A stretch of 64,000 nucleotides of DNA from Anisus vortex (GCA_949126835.1 OX421507.1:7716121-7780120); one strand, 5' to 3'; positions 11,270 to 24,404 are shown, counted from the stretch's first letter. Program-made: numbers and translations. The notes: generated by a model from the sequence alone, not told the origin.

Positions 11270-12900
11270 TTTACTTTTGGCACAGAGAACGATTTTCAGA
11301 GGCACGCGAAAGACCACATCACTGGACTTGCAATCAGTTGTGAATATATTGTTAAGATAGTCAATTGTATGGTTTATCAAGTCTCTTCTAAAAGAAAGTC
11401 AGTATAGTTAAAGTTTTGGATAGATTCTTTTCTTGTCTGGAAGCATTTAAGGTGTATCTTAATGGAAAAAATTTCCATTTTTGAATTAGGAGAACTGACT
11501 GTTGGAGCCAATGTTTCTGTATGACTTGGCGACACGTTTCAGTGAGTTAAACTTCCATTTACAAGACTGGGTCCAAAAGCGATTGAAGTGGTGGGCAACT
11601 GGAATGGATTTGCATTGAAACTGTGCATATCTTTCCGTGAAATCAATTTCAAAACATTCAATCTTTCCCTAATTTAAGTCAAATTAAGATAGATGAGCAT
11701 TTTCTGAAGCACACTAGTTATATTAAAAAAGTAACTCGTTTGGTATCAATAGCATCAAATTTTGAGAATTTTATTAAAGGGAGATAATTAACCCGTTTTC
11801 TTTACAATAAGATTTCTAATACGTTTCTTTTTTGTTTCCTTTAAAAAATTAATGGTTTACTATTTTTACTCCAAAATGATCAAATTACTCAAGATAATTA
11901 AAAATTATAAAAATATTTTATGACTAAAGAATGTATATGTATATTTTTAAACATTAAAATAACTACTCAGTTTGTATGATTATTTTGTATCTCTCCCACA
12001 TACTTGCACATCCATCTATCTGTGTAGTCTCGCCGAGTGGCCTAGTGATGGGCCAAACGGTTCACCTTACTGATCGCCGCTCAATTGAGCGCTCACTAAA
12101 AACTAAAAAGATCCGGATCCGTTGAACGGATCGATGGATCACTTACCTCCCCACCCCCCCATTTCTTTTTTTACATGTTGGCTATTAAAGGGAGATAAGA
12201 ATAACTTGTTGTTACGCCGTTTTTTTACTTAAAACTATTTTCCCATTAACAAATAATATAAATTATCAATTGTGAAAAAAAAAACACAACAACATTGATC
12301 TATCTCAGTCAGCAAATATTTTAGGACAGACACGAAAGGCCACATAGGGTTGATAGCCTCAGTGGCCTCCCCACACAACGTGTTAGATCTTCTCCGCCTT
12401 GTGCGATTAGACTTTTCCCACAGGTATAGGAAGTCTTAGTCATCCCCCCCCCCCCCCATCCCCGAGCTCTGGCTCTCATCTAAACTATACCCACAGGAGG
12501 GGCAAAGAGGTCAAACTCTGACGCGCATCCTAATGGAAAAAAAAATAAAGCTAGAGTAAATCTCAGTTATTCTGAGATCAAACATTAACGACTTTATATC
12601 TATTACTAGATTCATTTCTTGACAACTAAATTCAAATGTTGATAAATATTAATGTGTAAGTTGAGTAATGAAATTGTGTATTTGCTATGGATGGATTTAA
12701 TTTTTTTAAAAAGCAGATAATAACACACAGGTTAATTTTTTGTATGAAATGTAAAACGCTTTAACGATTTTCTCTATTACGCCCCTTTTCTTTTGGTCTT
12801 GGTCTTGCTACGGCACTAAATAAATTGTCTTATAAAAATAATATAGTTGATCAGTTTGACTTCCACGCTGTTGGCACGCCGAATGATTCAAAATGATTGA
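11270..12900. mobile_element. hAT family A fragment, damaged
   Basis: Shares GGCACGCGAAAGACCAC, AAACTTCCATTTACAAGA, AACCCGTTTT, ACTAAAGAATGTATATGTAT and the right-end CTGTTGGCACGCCGAATGAT with the intact copies. Both extreme termini are missing; the left one is replaced by a SINE-A copy. The middle (about 12000-12560) includes foreign sequence with C-runs. Confidence 0.6.
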
Positions 12901-13004
12901 AAATAAATTAAATTGTTGAAATGCAATTTAAAGAAAAAAAAAGAAACAGCATAAATTATTATGTATTGTGTTATTAAGTTAAAATTATTAATAAATTTGT
13001 TCGA

Positions 13005-13075
13005 AAATGGTCGTAGGGGGAGCGCCGGCTCCCCCTGCTCCCCCCCCCCCCCCTGGCTACGCTACTGGCCTGCAA
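13005..13075. repeat. GC-rich hairpin and C-run, probable transposon end
   Basis: GGGGGAGCGCCGGCTCCCCC at 13017-13036 is a near-perfect hairpin, followed by a C14 run and TGGCTACGCTACTGGCCTGC. Similar GCGTAGCCAGGGGG ends occur on invertebrate DNA transposons in my memory, but no partner end was found. Confidence 0.4.
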
Positions 13076-13847
13076 ACGTTGTAGTTTCTCATCCACGTTT
13101 CCACACCCAAATTTAAAACACGTTTCGATTGTCTGGGGCTGATGCCAGAGCGATTAAGTATGTTCCAAAGGTCTTGTGTTCGAATCCTCAGAAAAACTCC
13201 GTTTTAATTAAAATATATATATATCTTACAGTTCAGGTTGAGTAGGACCCAGGATTCTATCGTTATGGATCGTGGCGGTTAAACACAAGATATACAAAGT
13301 CAAGATGGGTGTTTTATCGGGCACATAATCCCTTAGTGTTTCATGATCTGACTTTTAGGACTATGGTGAAAACCTGGCTCAGTAGAACACAAATATCTAC
13401 GCAGGAAATAACGCATGCATGAACGCCTTTTGTCTATATAATATATGTTTTATACAGTACATGCTTTTAAACAGCCGTGATGTAGTGTATTTTGTCTTAT
13501 TAGTCATTCTCTCGATATTATCCTGTTGTTTACACTACACCAACCAAAACAAAAAAAGATCTTTCTTTTACCTTTTTAGCGTATGTTTGGAAACATACTT
13601 TAAATGAACCGTAGCGAGCGTGTGTGCATTAAAAAAAACAACTTGAATAGTCAAGTATACAGAGAAAAGTGATCATGCGTTTTTGTGGAATTCCAAAATA
13701 TTATGAAAATGAAATGTAATGCTTTCGCATACATGTGAATACCATTGACATCATTTTTAATAAGAGGTAAGTTTAAATATAAATATATTATTTTCTTATT
13801 AAGACTTAGGATCTATATTGCAAACTGTTATGGTTGGTTTGACACCA
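13076..13847. other. Unassigned sequence
   Basis: No gene. A tRNA-like scrap (GTGTTCGAATCCTC at 13180) may be a SINE remnant. Confidence 0.4.
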
Positions 13848-14252
13848 CATTCACAGAATTTGACACCCAAGTCCCAGTTAGTCACATGATTCACAGCTTG
13901 ACACCACAGTCACAATTCGATACTACACTCACAATTTGACACCCCATTCACAATTTGACACCACATTCACAATATGACACTACATACTATCTATGTATTC
14001 ACAGTTTGACACCATATTCACAATTTGACACCATATTCACAGTGAGACACCACATTTACAGCTTGACACAACATTCACAGTGAGACACATTCACAGTGAG
14101 GCACCACATTCACTGTGAGACACCAAATTCACAGTGAGACACCACATTCACAGTGAGACATCATATTCACAGTGAGACACCACATTCACAGTGAGACACC
14201 ATATTCACAGTGAGACACAACATTCAGTCTGAGACACATGATTCACAATTTA
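13848..14252. repeat. Degenerate 18-19-bp minisatellite
   Basis: Units of the type TTCACAGTGAGACACCACA, grading from TTTGACACCACATTCACAA on the left to CACAGTGAGACACCA on the right, so the array has two diverged sub-families. Confidence 0.9.
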
Positions 14253-16240
14253 TCAGCCCACATAATTTATTGTGATTAGAGAGTTCACAAGTTAATTATA
14301 GACTCGGTGGTCATCTGACCAGATGAAAGACACAACGGTGTAAGTGGGTGGGGGAGGGCGATCACTTTTTACTTTGCATTGAAGACACCAGTGGTCTATG
14401 AGTCTATGAGATCTATAACCTCCCATAGGGATTCCTTCAGACTAAAACTTTCCTGCGACACTAGAGTTTCATCCCTTGTCCTACATTAATGCCATCGTTT
14501 ACCGTATGGTATTACTGTGACGCCCGCGTTGACCTACATTTAACAACAACAGCACACACAAAATAATCCATCAACAACTAAACACCATCATCAACAGCGA
14601 CCTTTTATTTTATTTTTTACTGTGGAGGCCTTCACACTCACAAACAAACAGGCAAATTAACTCGTTAGGTCTATTACTCTGGTTTAGTTTGCCATTAACT
14701 TTGTCCCGTTGCAATGTTGTCGTTGTTTTTTAATTCATCTGGTTTTGTTAAAACGAAACAAAAGCAGAAACGAAACAAATATTGCAGCTACAGCAGTCGT
14801 GTTTTTGTGTGTGTTCTAAGTTCTAAGAGTTAATTAATTATATTTTCTTGATTTATAAGCCTTAAAGTGTTAACTTTTATTAAGTCATAGGTTTAAACGT
14901 TATAATAATTTTTGTTACAATTTATTTTTTAATAATTGGACAAAACACAATGCATAATGAGTAGGTGTAAATATTTGAAAAAGAAAATTAAAGCCATGTT
15001 CGATTGAGTTTAGTTCGTTTAGAAATTGCACCTGTTCTCGAATCACAGTCACAATATTAGATTCACATTGTCATGTCTCCCCTGTTAAAAAAAAATGTGT
15101 TTGTTAAAAAACGGTGAAAGCGAAGTTCAAGGTACGCTGAAAAGGGGGACACAATTACAAGAAAATGCATTCTATTTTTAGATTATCGCATATTTCGGGG
15201 GCGCTATGAATTGGCGGAGGGATGGGGTCTGGGTGGTGGTAGGGAACCTCCCGTCGTGGATTAGACGCACGGTGAAGAAAGAGGGCGCGTGCTTTCGAAA
15301 TACAAGCGAAAGGTTTACAAACACGCATACGGACAGACTTGCAACACACACACGCACCGACGAAACATGCGCTTATTGAGATATCCGAATAATTGAAGTG
15401 AATAGCTTCGGGACAATTTATTCGAGGCTTTTGTTTTCAACTTGCTTTAACTTCATTTTTAAAAAACATTTGTTTCGCACTTGGCTTTTTTTTATAGTTC
15501 AAATGAAACAGTAGAAGTTAGTAACACTTTTTATTATTATATGTTAAAAAGAAAATCAGTTAGGCTATTGTAATATTGTTAGCCCCTATTATGTGACCTT
15601 ATTCTTTTGAACGTGCTCATTTATACAAACTTATACAATAGTTTATTTAATATTGATTTCAAAGAAATCGTCTGCCATTACTTTCATGATATTATCCAAT
15701 CAGGAAGACCGCGTAAGGCTTACGCATTCTATTGTGACATATTTTAAGGAGTTCTGGGACATTTTTTTTCTGGCGTGTGCGCTTTCATTCATTTTAAAAC
15801 TAGACATACTCCTCGGATAGTGATGACTAGTTTTATGATTCAAATCAAAGCTTTACGCGAGTACAACTTTTAACAGCCGTGAAACCACAGAAGTGATACC
15901 CAGTGGAACAGGGGGCCGATCTGCGGGAATCTTTTTTCTTGATGTGTATTCTGGACAGCCCCTCGTCGCTTACATCCAAGGGTTCCAAACCGTGGCCTAG
16001 TTTTCCAATATTTTCAGTTTTTCAGAAGTTGCGGACTAACTAAGTTTATTTATTAACTGCGTCATCCTTTGGTACGTCATAGTCGACGTACAGCAGGCTA
16101 CACAAAAATATAAGCCATTAGATGAATACTAAGGTAAGATAAATAGATATTAATTTATATTTCTTTTATTGCTGTATGTATATGTTTATCTCTTCTGTAA
16201 AGCATCCTGATGTGATCTAGAGTCTATAAATAAACAAGAT
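14253..16240. other. Long stretch without recognised features
   Basis: No gene, RNA or mobile element is supported over nearly 2 kb. The only frame on the minus strand near 15155-15349 shows no domain. Confidence 0.5.
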
Positions 16241-16274
16241 TTCTTTGTGGGATATATCTATGTATTTATTTATA

Positions 16275-16740
<466 letters not shown>

Positions 16741-17187
16741 TCTATCTATTCCTCTATTTATTGTTATCAATCCTTTGATATCTACCTATACTAATCTATC
16801 CATCCAACTACCCGTTTGTCTGATGACCCATCTGCCTGTCTGTATGTTTGTCTGTCTACCTATCGCCCCATCCGTCAATCTGTCTGCCTGTTTGTCTGCT
16901 TGTCCTTCTATCTGTCTAGCTAGACATACGGTATCTGATCTGTTATCAAATGAAGCTAAACAATATTTAATATATTTGATGCTGAAGAACTACAACATTG
17001 GCATCATTATTTAAATGTTCATCCACAATGAGAAAATGGAATAAGCACCAGAATCTCTATTCTGCCTATGTAACGCTAAAGTTAACTTGCAAAACTAGAT
17101 TTGGGTTACACAAAATCTTGTTTTTAAAGACCTCATGCAATCATGTCCCATGCCTGTTTTAGTAAATAGGATAAAGTTACTTGTAAC

Positions 17188-17460
17188 TTTACATGGTGGC
17201 CGAGCGGCAGCGCGTTCGGCTGGCGTACCAAAGCATATGGGTTCGAATCCTGGCGAAGGCTAGGTTTTTTTTTGTCCAGGTTTGGAGGGTGTCCCCTGAG
17301 TCTACCCAGCTCTGATAGGTACCTGACATTAGTTGGGGTAAAGTAAAGGCGACTGGTCATTGTGCTGGCCACACAATCCTCCTAGTAAGCCGTGGCCACA
17401 GAAACTGATGAACGCTGCTTCATCGGCCCTATGGGTCAATTTGGTCCGAAGGGAATGCTT
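17188..17460 (+). repeat. SINE family A, full-length reference copy
   Basis: The clearest copy: head TGGTGGCCGAGCGGCAGCGC then GGGTTCGAATCCTGGCGA; body GGAGGGTGTCCCCTGAGTCT, CCCAGCTCTGATAGGTACCT, GTTGGGGTAAAGTAAAGGCG, GTGCTGGCCACACAATCC, AGCCGTGGCCACAGAAACTG, AACGCTGCTTCATCGGCCCT and GGTCAATTTGGTCCGAAGGG. A-rich tail follows. The tRNA-like head supplies an internal RNA polymerase III promoter. Confidence 0.9.
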
Positions 17461-17624
17461 AAAAAAAAAAATTATAATACTTATACATCGATGACAATAG
17501 CAGTAGATAGAAAAATGCTGAATTAGAAATTTGAAACATGATGATGATGGTTTTTATTTGCGAGGATGAATTGTTGCATAACTCTGGGACGTCATATTGT
17601 AAGGAAGTCCTATATTTTGTGTAA

Positions 17625-17660
17625 CGATTTGTGGGGGGGGGGGGGGGGGGGGAGGGGAAC
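17625..17660. repeat. Poly-G run (20 G)
   Basis: Exactly 20 consecutive G at 17633-17652, then AGGGG. Runs of exactly 20 C also occur at 25841-25860 and 27447-27466. Confidence 0.9.
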
Positions 17661-18690
17661 GGGTTTGTAGTTAAAAATAGTCCAAAAACCACTGACGTCA
17701 TGTATAGACATGAATAAAAAAAACGGTCGTACTATTTTAACCGTCTTTCTAAATTTAGTGATTCCAAAAAAAAAAATAAATGAGGATTACAAATTAGCCT
17801 ACATAATTATTCACCTAAAATAACTCTTTACATCTCATATCTGGGTTAATTATAGCTGTAGAAAAAACAACTCTTTAGTTGATGGATGTCCCAGACAGTA
17901 AAATACTCTTACCCCAAAAAAATCTCATTTTAAAGAAACTAACTTTAAAGGTTGTTTTTTTTTCTTTTTTTTTAGCTTCAATCTATTTCATGTAACATCA
18001 TCCATTTTAAAAACCTAACAATGGCGGTGCAAAAGGGACATTATCCATGTTTTTTAAATAAAACAACTATATTTTAAACAAAAGAGTGTTTGTCCCTTTG
18101 AAAGTTCCTACCTTTGACTTAACGGATGCATTCTTAGTAATTCAACTTCCGTTCTTCCTTTTGAAAAGATTTTTTTTTTTGCTGCAAGTCTGATACGGTA
18201 AACACGTTTATAAATGACTTACTCGTAATTATTATTCAAAAGGGGAAATAAGCATGCACTATCCGGCAGTTTTTCTCTCTCCCTTTTTTATTTACGGAAA
18301 CACGAAATTGAACATCGAGACGACTAGTGCTATTTATTACCTTTCTCTTGTGCGTCATTTAAATAAAATATTACTCATCTAAAAAATAAATAAATGAAGT
18401 TAAGACATGTTAAACAATTGTGAGAAAAACAACAACATTCGTTTATTTTTGTTTATCCTTATCATGTCAAGGGATTAGTAAGTAAATTGAGTCGACTTCC
18501 GGTACGTTTAAGAAAAATAAATTAAATGGTCATATCATCATGACTGGTCAACCTGTCAAGGTCGCGCACTTTAAATTTGTGCACTTAATAACCTCTAGAG
18601 AGATCCGGTCAGTGACCCCTGGCCTTGTTGAATAAGGCTAAAAGCGAACACAAACAGAAAAAGATTTGAGCGTACCCTGTGGTTGGTGAC
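17661..18690. other. Unassigned AT-rich sequence
   Basis: No gene. A CRE lies at 17693-17700. Confidence 0.45.
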
Positions 18691-18696
18691 CCCTGC

Positions 18697-18764
18697 GTGG
18701 CCCGGTGTGTGGGTGAGCAAGTACGTACATAGCCCGGTGTGTGGGTGAGCAAGTACGTACATAT
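18697..18764. repeat. 34-bp tandem duplication
   Basis: GCCCGGTGTGTGGGTGAGCA/AGTACGTACATA occurs twice in tandem with hardly a change. Confidence 0.85.
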
Positions 18765-19404
18765 AAAAGGGGGATAATCGAGGACAGGGTCGAAATAAGA
18801 AATCGTCTGTTATGTCCCCCTTTTACGTTTGATCATTATTCTAAATTGAATACATCATGCGCAGTGAGACAACATCAGTCTTCTCTAACATGTTGTCAAC
18901 ATAAGAAGCACCAGGATCTAGTATTCAATAACATGTTACCCCATATTGTAAAGTAACGTTTCACAAAAAAAAATGTTGTGTATCTCTGAAGTGTTAAACC
19001 AAGGGGTGTGCAAACAAGCGACCTTCTCGGGGCCACGAAAAGGCGCGCCAAACTTTTTAGTATGGTCCACTCATTGCTTCTAACGGTAGTTACCGGTAGT
19101 TATTTTTTTTTTTTTATAAAGACTCCAATGTATTGAGAATATAAAAATTTTAATAAATTTGTAACGTGGCCCAATCTTATTGTATTGAAGTCCTATTGTG
19201 ACCCCATGACAAAAAAATTGGCACAACCTTGTGTTTAACTATGCCTGTCGATAACTGTACATGACGATCGTTTCATTAGAATTACTGCAGGGTTTTCTGG
19301 TTCATACAAGCATTAGGAATATTTTCATGGTCTTTAAAATGAGGGAGTGTGTGGAGAGGGGGGGGGTAGCTTCGATTAATTGCTGTTTTTATATATTTAT
19401 TTGC
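18765..19404. other. Unassigned sequence
   Basis: Nothing recognised; 18990-19250 contains GGGGCCACGAAAAGG and related text that could be a decayed DNA transposon end. Confidence 0.35.
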
Positions 19405-19754
19405 GTAGGTTTTTATTGCTAGGTTTTTATTCTTAGGTTTTTATTACTAGGTTTTTATTGCTAGGTTTTTGTTGCTAGGTTTTTTATTGCTAGGTTTTTA
19501 TTGCTAGGTTTTTATTTCTAGGTTTTTTATTGCTAGCTTTTTATTGCTAGGTTTTTATTGCTAGGTTTTTTATTGCTAGGTTTTTATTGCTAGGTTTTTT
19601 ATTGCTAGTTTTTATTGCTAGGTTTTTTTATTGCTAGGTTTTTATTGCTAGGTTTTTATTGCTAGGTTTTTATTGCTAGGTTTTTATTGCTAGGTTTTTA
19701 TTGCTAGTTTTTTTTTGCTAGGTTTTTTATTGCTAGGTTTTTATTGCTAGGTTA
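19405..19754. repeat. 14-15-bp minisatellite, about 24 copies
   Basis: Unit AGGTTTTTATTGCT with one-base length changes in the T-run and occasional loss of GG. Confidence 0.95.
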
Positions 19755-19851
19755 AATGGTGAAAATCCACTAAACATATTTTTTTTCTTTTCGGAGGGTT
19801 GGGGGCATGTCTACAGCATGTAAGGAATTTTAAAGATATATTATATATTGT

Positions 19852-20072
19852 GTGGGGCACGGTGGACGAGCGACAGCCCTATCGACTGGCGTACCGAAGG
19901 TCCTGGATTCGAATCCTTGTGAAGGCTAGTCACCCAGCTCTGATGGGTACCTGATATTATTTAGTGTAAAGTAAAGACGGCTGTGCATTGTCCTGGCCAC
20001 ACAATCACTGTGGCCACATAAACTGGTAAACGCTGCTTCACATGCCCTGTGATCAATTTGGTCCGAAGGTTG
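19852..20072 (+). repeat. SINE family A, internally shortened
   Basis: Head GGTGGACGAGCGACAGCCCT with B-box GGATTCGAATCC, then a jump that lacks the GGGTGTCCC block, then CCCAGCTCTGATGGGTACCT, CTGGCCACACAATC and TTTGGTCCGAAGG. Confidence 0.8.
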
Positions 20073-20089
20073 GTTTACTTAAATTCTAA

Positions 20090-20225
20090 AGTCGAGTATT
20101 ATTGCGTCCTACGCTTATCCACAGTAAGAGTCTAATTCTTGCATTCTGATTAGGCTTTTTTAATTAACGCTTAAGCTGTTGGTTTTCCCTGGTTTGTTCA
20201 GGCAACCCTTTCCACACCCAGCTTG
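20090..20225 (-). repeat. LINE-C 3' fragment, minus strand
   Basis: Contains ATTGCGTCCTACGCTTATCC, TTGCATTCTGATTAGGC and TTTGTTCAGGCAACCCTTTC, the reverse of the LINE-C end (GGGTTGCCTGAACAAACC ... GGATGAGCGTAGGACGCAAT). Confidence 0.7.
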
Positions 20226-20523
20226 GCGCTGCAGGGGTCACGACCTGCCAATAGGTTCCCTTAACTTAAAGACTCTTTTCAGACACTAGTCTTTACCCGA
20301 AGAAAATAGTGGTTGGCCATAATACTACAATACAATCTCGGCGTCTGCACCATCGACCTTGATAGACTCCAAAAAAATATTCGAATTTAAAATCCTTTTT
20401 TTTTTTGGAGAAACTGCGCAAGTGGAAATAACTCCCCGAAAATCTTTCCCTCCCTGTTTATTTGCCCTTCGTGTCGAAAGGAAAACACAAAAAAACATGT
20501 TTCTCTTTCATTAATTGCATGTT

Positions 20524-20537
20524 AAAAAAAAAAAAAA

Positions 20538-20572
<35 letters not shown>

Positions 20573-20573
20573 A
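20524..20573. repeat. Poly-A tract of about 45 bp
   Basis: Near-continuous A run with a T and a C; probably the tail of an old retroposon. Confidence 0.8.
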
Positions 20574-20847
20574 AAGACAACTAAAAAAACTCCCCACCTT
20601 GTATCAATTTTGGGATCCGCCTTCTGAAAAGGTCACATTGTCACGCAAATGACATTATGTTTTCAGGCGGGGCCCCCTTCATTCATCCCTACTCCTCTGT
20701 TTTCTCTCTTCTTTTTTTGTCTTCTACTTCAGTTGATCCAAAGATTTAAAAAAAAAACTTATTTGCACTCCTCGCCTGGATCACTCTAAACTCTACGGAG
20801 CGAGTTGACCACAAGATAAACAAATAAAATAAAAATAAAAAAGAAAG

Positions 20848-20928
20848 TTAACCCTTCCTGGACCGACCAACTTCTATCTATGCTGCCTTCAGTTCCGCTA
20901 TATGTGCGCCCGGGACTGTAAGGGTTAA
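20848..20928. mobile_element. piggyBac-type mini-MITE, copy 1
   Basis: A 73-bp element between perfect TTAA duplications (20848-20851 and 20925-20928). Ends CCCTTCCTGGACCGACC ... GGGACTGTAAGGG; inner GCCCGGGAC. TTAA targets and CCCTT/AAGGG ends are piggyBac features. Other copies: 31283, 31812 and (inverted) 49188. Confidence 0.75.
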
Positions 20929-21279
20929 ACTATTTTGACGTTTAGGCGCAGAAGAAATAACAAGTTTACCTTTCGGACCAAACGTGAAAACTCCAAGGGT
21001 CATTAGCGTATATTTTGTGAGTGTTTGTGTGTGTGTGTTTGTTTGTTGTTGAATTGTGTGTGTGTTTGTGTGTGTGTCGGTGTGTGGCTTAGTTTAAAGG
21101 CGACCCTTAAGTAATGAATAGAAGCCCATTTTTATTTTAAGCTTTTACGTCATGAATCCGTCACTGCTGTCAGTGCTAGGTCACCAATTAATTCCTTTTA
21201 ATTTTCACTTTGTATTCTGTGTGTTGTTTATCTGCTCGGCCCCCGTCTCAATGACTGTAGTTTTTAACACTCCGAGTCT
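20929..21279. other. Unassigned sequence with GT-rich patch
   Basis: A GTGTGTTT-rich stretch at 21015-21090; no gene. Confidence 0.5.
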
Positions 21280-21395
21280 ATAATTCTTTTTAAACTTCCA
21301 GAACCTATAATTCTTTTTAAACTTCCAGAACCTATAATTCTTTTTAAACTTCCAGAACCTATGATTCTTTAAACACCTCCAATCTAGGAGTCTTT
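21280..21395. repeat. 27-bp tandem repeat, about four copies
   Basis: Unit CTTCCAGAACCTATAATTCT followed by TTTTAAA. Confidence 0.85.
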
Positions 21396-21574
21396 GACTG
21401 TGACTGTTATTTTACATAATTATATCTTTGGGAATTACAATATCAGAAACAATACATAAAAAAAATATTTTCAAATTAATCTTTCTGGAAAAATATATAA
21501 AAACAAATAAATCAGCCATTGCATCACTCAATCAAATAATTAGATTTATCTTTATAAATCAATTTATCACCCTT

Positions 21575-21635
21575 TAATATATCTATCTATCAATCTATCT
21601 ACCTCTCCATCTATCTATCTATCCATCTATCTATG

Positions 21636-21686
<51 letters not shown>

Positions 21687-21780
21687 CTATCCATCTATCT
21701 ATGTATCTATCTATCTATCCATCTATCTATGTATCTATCTATCTATCTGTCTACATACCTACACACCTACCTATCTACCT
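21575..21780. repeat. (TATC)n microsatellite with higher-order pattern
   Basis: TATC units with CCATCTATCTATGTATCTAT recurring at regular spacing (21682, 21720), indicating amplification of a longer block. Confidence 0.9.
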
Positions 21781-22348
21781 TCCTATACATATATCTATAA
21801 ATAAATAGATCTATCAATATATCCAATAATAAATCAACCAGTCCATATATCTGTCTGCCTGTTTGTCTGTCTATCTATCGATTTAATCTACCCATCTGTC
21901 TATTTTATCGCAGTTGACCTGTTATTCTCTCATTCCTCTCCTCGTCCATACTGCCCACACACGCACACACATTCACCCCACATTCACCCCACAAACACTT
22001 ACTTCGTCTATAGTCTAGCACAAAAACTTTGTTGTCAAACATTTTGCACACATTTTTTACATTAAATATTTCCAGCTGCCAAGTCTAAGAAATAGTAAAA
22101 AAAAAAACAACAACAGAAAAAAAAGAAATAACAAAATATAGGGAGTTGGCAGGTAGGCCAAATGCGTCAGATCGACCCCCCCCCCAACCCCTTTCTCAAT
22201 CCTATTCAAGCCAAATAAAACAATTGACCCCCCCCCCATCCCCCACTCCTCTCTCAACCCTCACTTTTGATACATTTAATGTTAAAAAAGTAAAGTACCC
22301 TTCGGACCAAACTGATCATAGGACTGATGAAGTTAAAACTATGTAGTA

Positions 22349-22566
22349 CAGGCGTCGTCAACCTAAGGCACGCGTGCCAAAACTTGGCGCCCAGAGCGAT
22401 ATTCAATGGCACGCGGAAGACCACCCAAACAAAAAAAAAGGCAACTCAAGTATCTTCTACAAGAAATTGACTGCTAGAGCATAATGAACTGTTAAGCTGT
22501 TGGCACGCTGACTGAATTAGAAATCATTCTTTTGGCACACTGTTATTAAAAGGTTGCCGATCCTTG
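22349..22566. mobile_element. hAT MITE, 218 bp
   Basis: Ends CAGGCGTCGTCAACCTAAGG and AAAAGGTTGCCGATCCTTG. Flanks ATGTAGTA and ATATAGAT agree at 5 or 6 of 8 positions. Interior has GGCACGCGTGCCAAAACTTG and GCTGTTGGCACGCTGACTGA, the family signature. Confidence 0.85.
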
Positions 22567-22734
22567 ATATAGATAGAGAATGGAGATCCTCCCTCTCTCC
22601 CACCATCGAAACCTTGGTGAATCGACTAAGACTAATTATCGCCCAATTCATTTCGAAAGATGTCTTGTTCTGTTTACCTCCCTTTGACTGTGATCGAACT
22701 TGGCATTTCAGTAATGGGAATTTCCGTTTTCTTT

Positions 22735-22818
22735 TTGTGTGCTGTTGTTTGTGTGCTGTTGTTTGTGTGCTGTTGTTTGTGTGCTGTTGTTTGTGTGCTG
22801 TTGTTTGTGTGCTGTTTT
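22735..22818. repeat. 14-bp minisatellite, six copies
   Basis: Unit GTGCTGTTGTTTGT, essentially identical in all copies, ending beside GAGAGA-rich sequence at 22875-22910. Confidence 0.95.
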
Positions 22819-22989
22819 ACTCTGTTTAACTCTTTATTGCAATGAAGATTTGGGGGACGGGGGATATCTATTGAGAGAGAGAGCGAGAGTGAGAGAGAGA
22901 GAGAATGAGGGGTCGGGGGGGGGGGCTTGACCTGCTTTCTTTTCTTACAAAACTAGGTAAAGCTGCCGTTGTGCGGTCACCGGTTAAGC

Positions 22990-23277
22990 CAGTGGTTCCC
23001 AGCCTGGGGGTCGAACGACCATTTCACGGTGGTCGCCTAAGACCATCGGAAAAAAACATTATTTTTGCCGGTCTTAAGAACCGAAACACCTACATTATTA
23101 GTTTTCTCTGAGGAACATGACATTGAAGCAGATAAATTTATTACAATGATACAGTCTGTGAAAGAACACTTACAATTTTAAGTTAGCGACGAAAATAATT
23201 GTATGGTTGGCGGGGTCACCACATCACTAGGAGCTCTATTAAAGGAATCGCGACATTAGCAAGATTGAGAACCACTG
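22990..23277. mobile_element. SPIN-like hAT non-autonomous element
   Basis: About 288 bp between CAGTGGTTCCCAGCCTGGGG and GATTGAGAACCACTG. Inside are GTCGCCTAAGACCATCGGAA, GCGACGAAAATAATTGTATG with GTTGGCGGGGTCACCACATC, and TATTAAAGGAATCGCGACAT. From memory these blocks occur in this order in the SPIN (Space Invaders) hAT elements, including the murine copies, and SPIN has been reported from the snail Lymnaea. Flanks GGTTAAGC and AGTTACGG match at 5 of 8. Diverged and internally short; no transposase. Confidence 0.8.
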
Positions 23278-23731
23278 AGTTACGGAGTTATGACAATAAT
23301 TTGAATTGCAAAGTGTAGGCCGCAAAAAAAATACTAAAAAAGGTGTGTTTGTCTGTTATGTAGCCGCCACTTTCCCTGTCAAACGCAACAAATAAAACCC
23401 CACAAGAAAGAAAACAACTAAATCTACACACAAAAAAACAACAACAGCAACAAAAACAAACTACAACACGATACGAACTGACAACGGAAAGTGTATATGC
23501 CCTTATAGAACTTAATGGTACTGTTATTGTTTGGGTATTGGGTTAAGTCGGCATAGGTCTACATAGTGTAAACATTGTTGCATATCTAAATATATTAAAA
23601 GAATATAATCTGTAATAACATATATCTGTAATCAAGACAAATTACCATTTGTTTGGATCAATAAAGGAATTGTATCTTATATTTTACATCCTTTATTGGT
23701 TTCGTGTAGTAATAAACGCATTTCTTAAGTG

Positions 23732-23910
23732 CAGGGGTCGGCAACTTACGTAACGCGTGCCAGACGTGGCACGCAGACCTTTTTTTTCAATGGCACGCGA
23801 TTCAAGTCTCTTGTATAAGAAATTGAGTGCTAGAGCAGGTTGGCTTTTAGGCTGTTGGCGCGCTGACTGAATTAGAAATCCCACTTTGGCTCACTATTTG
23901 CCGACCCCTG
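23732..23910. mobile_element. hAT MITE, 179 bp
   Basis: Ends CAGGGGTCGGCAACTTACG and TTTGCCGACCCCTG. Interior GCGTGCCAGACGTGGCACGC, TCAATGGCACGCGATTCAAG and CTGTTGGCGCGCTGACTGAA. Flanks CTTAAGTG and TCTTAGTG share the last four bases. Confidence 0.88.
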
Positions 23911-24404
23911 TCTTAGTGGAATGAAAGGTAACCAAAAGTAGGGCCTCATAGGCTAATTGGTCAAGGAAAGGCATTGGAGTCCACCGTGAGCTATATTTGC
24001 CGTGGCATGAAAAGGGATAGTGTGGCCATCAAAACACACTTTGCTTCCCTTTCGCTCGGCTACCATGCACAGAGGTGCTAACGACGCTGCAAATGTGCTT
24101 CTTTTAACGTTTGGTACCATGAGTCGTTGATGAATTTTCGGTTTGAACGCAGTCCTGTTTTCTCAGATGTGTGTAGCTCCGCCATGGATCTGTTGTAGGC
24201 CTACTGTGGAGATTGACCATGAAGGCTTTTATAGTGCATAGTCAGAACTTTTGAATTTTATCCTAAGTTTTATAGGTAGCCAGAGCAATTTCTTTCAACA
24301 GTTATAGGATCTTTCCTCTAGCAAGGCTTGAAAAAAAAAATGACAGCACAAATAATGTTCAATAATATTTCAATTTTCTTTACTCTTTAAAACAAACACT
24401 TTCT

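Noticed and set aside
17188..17262. tRNA gene on the + strand
   Set aside because: A and B boxes are good, but the same head recurs with the same long body at several places, so it is the SINE-A head.
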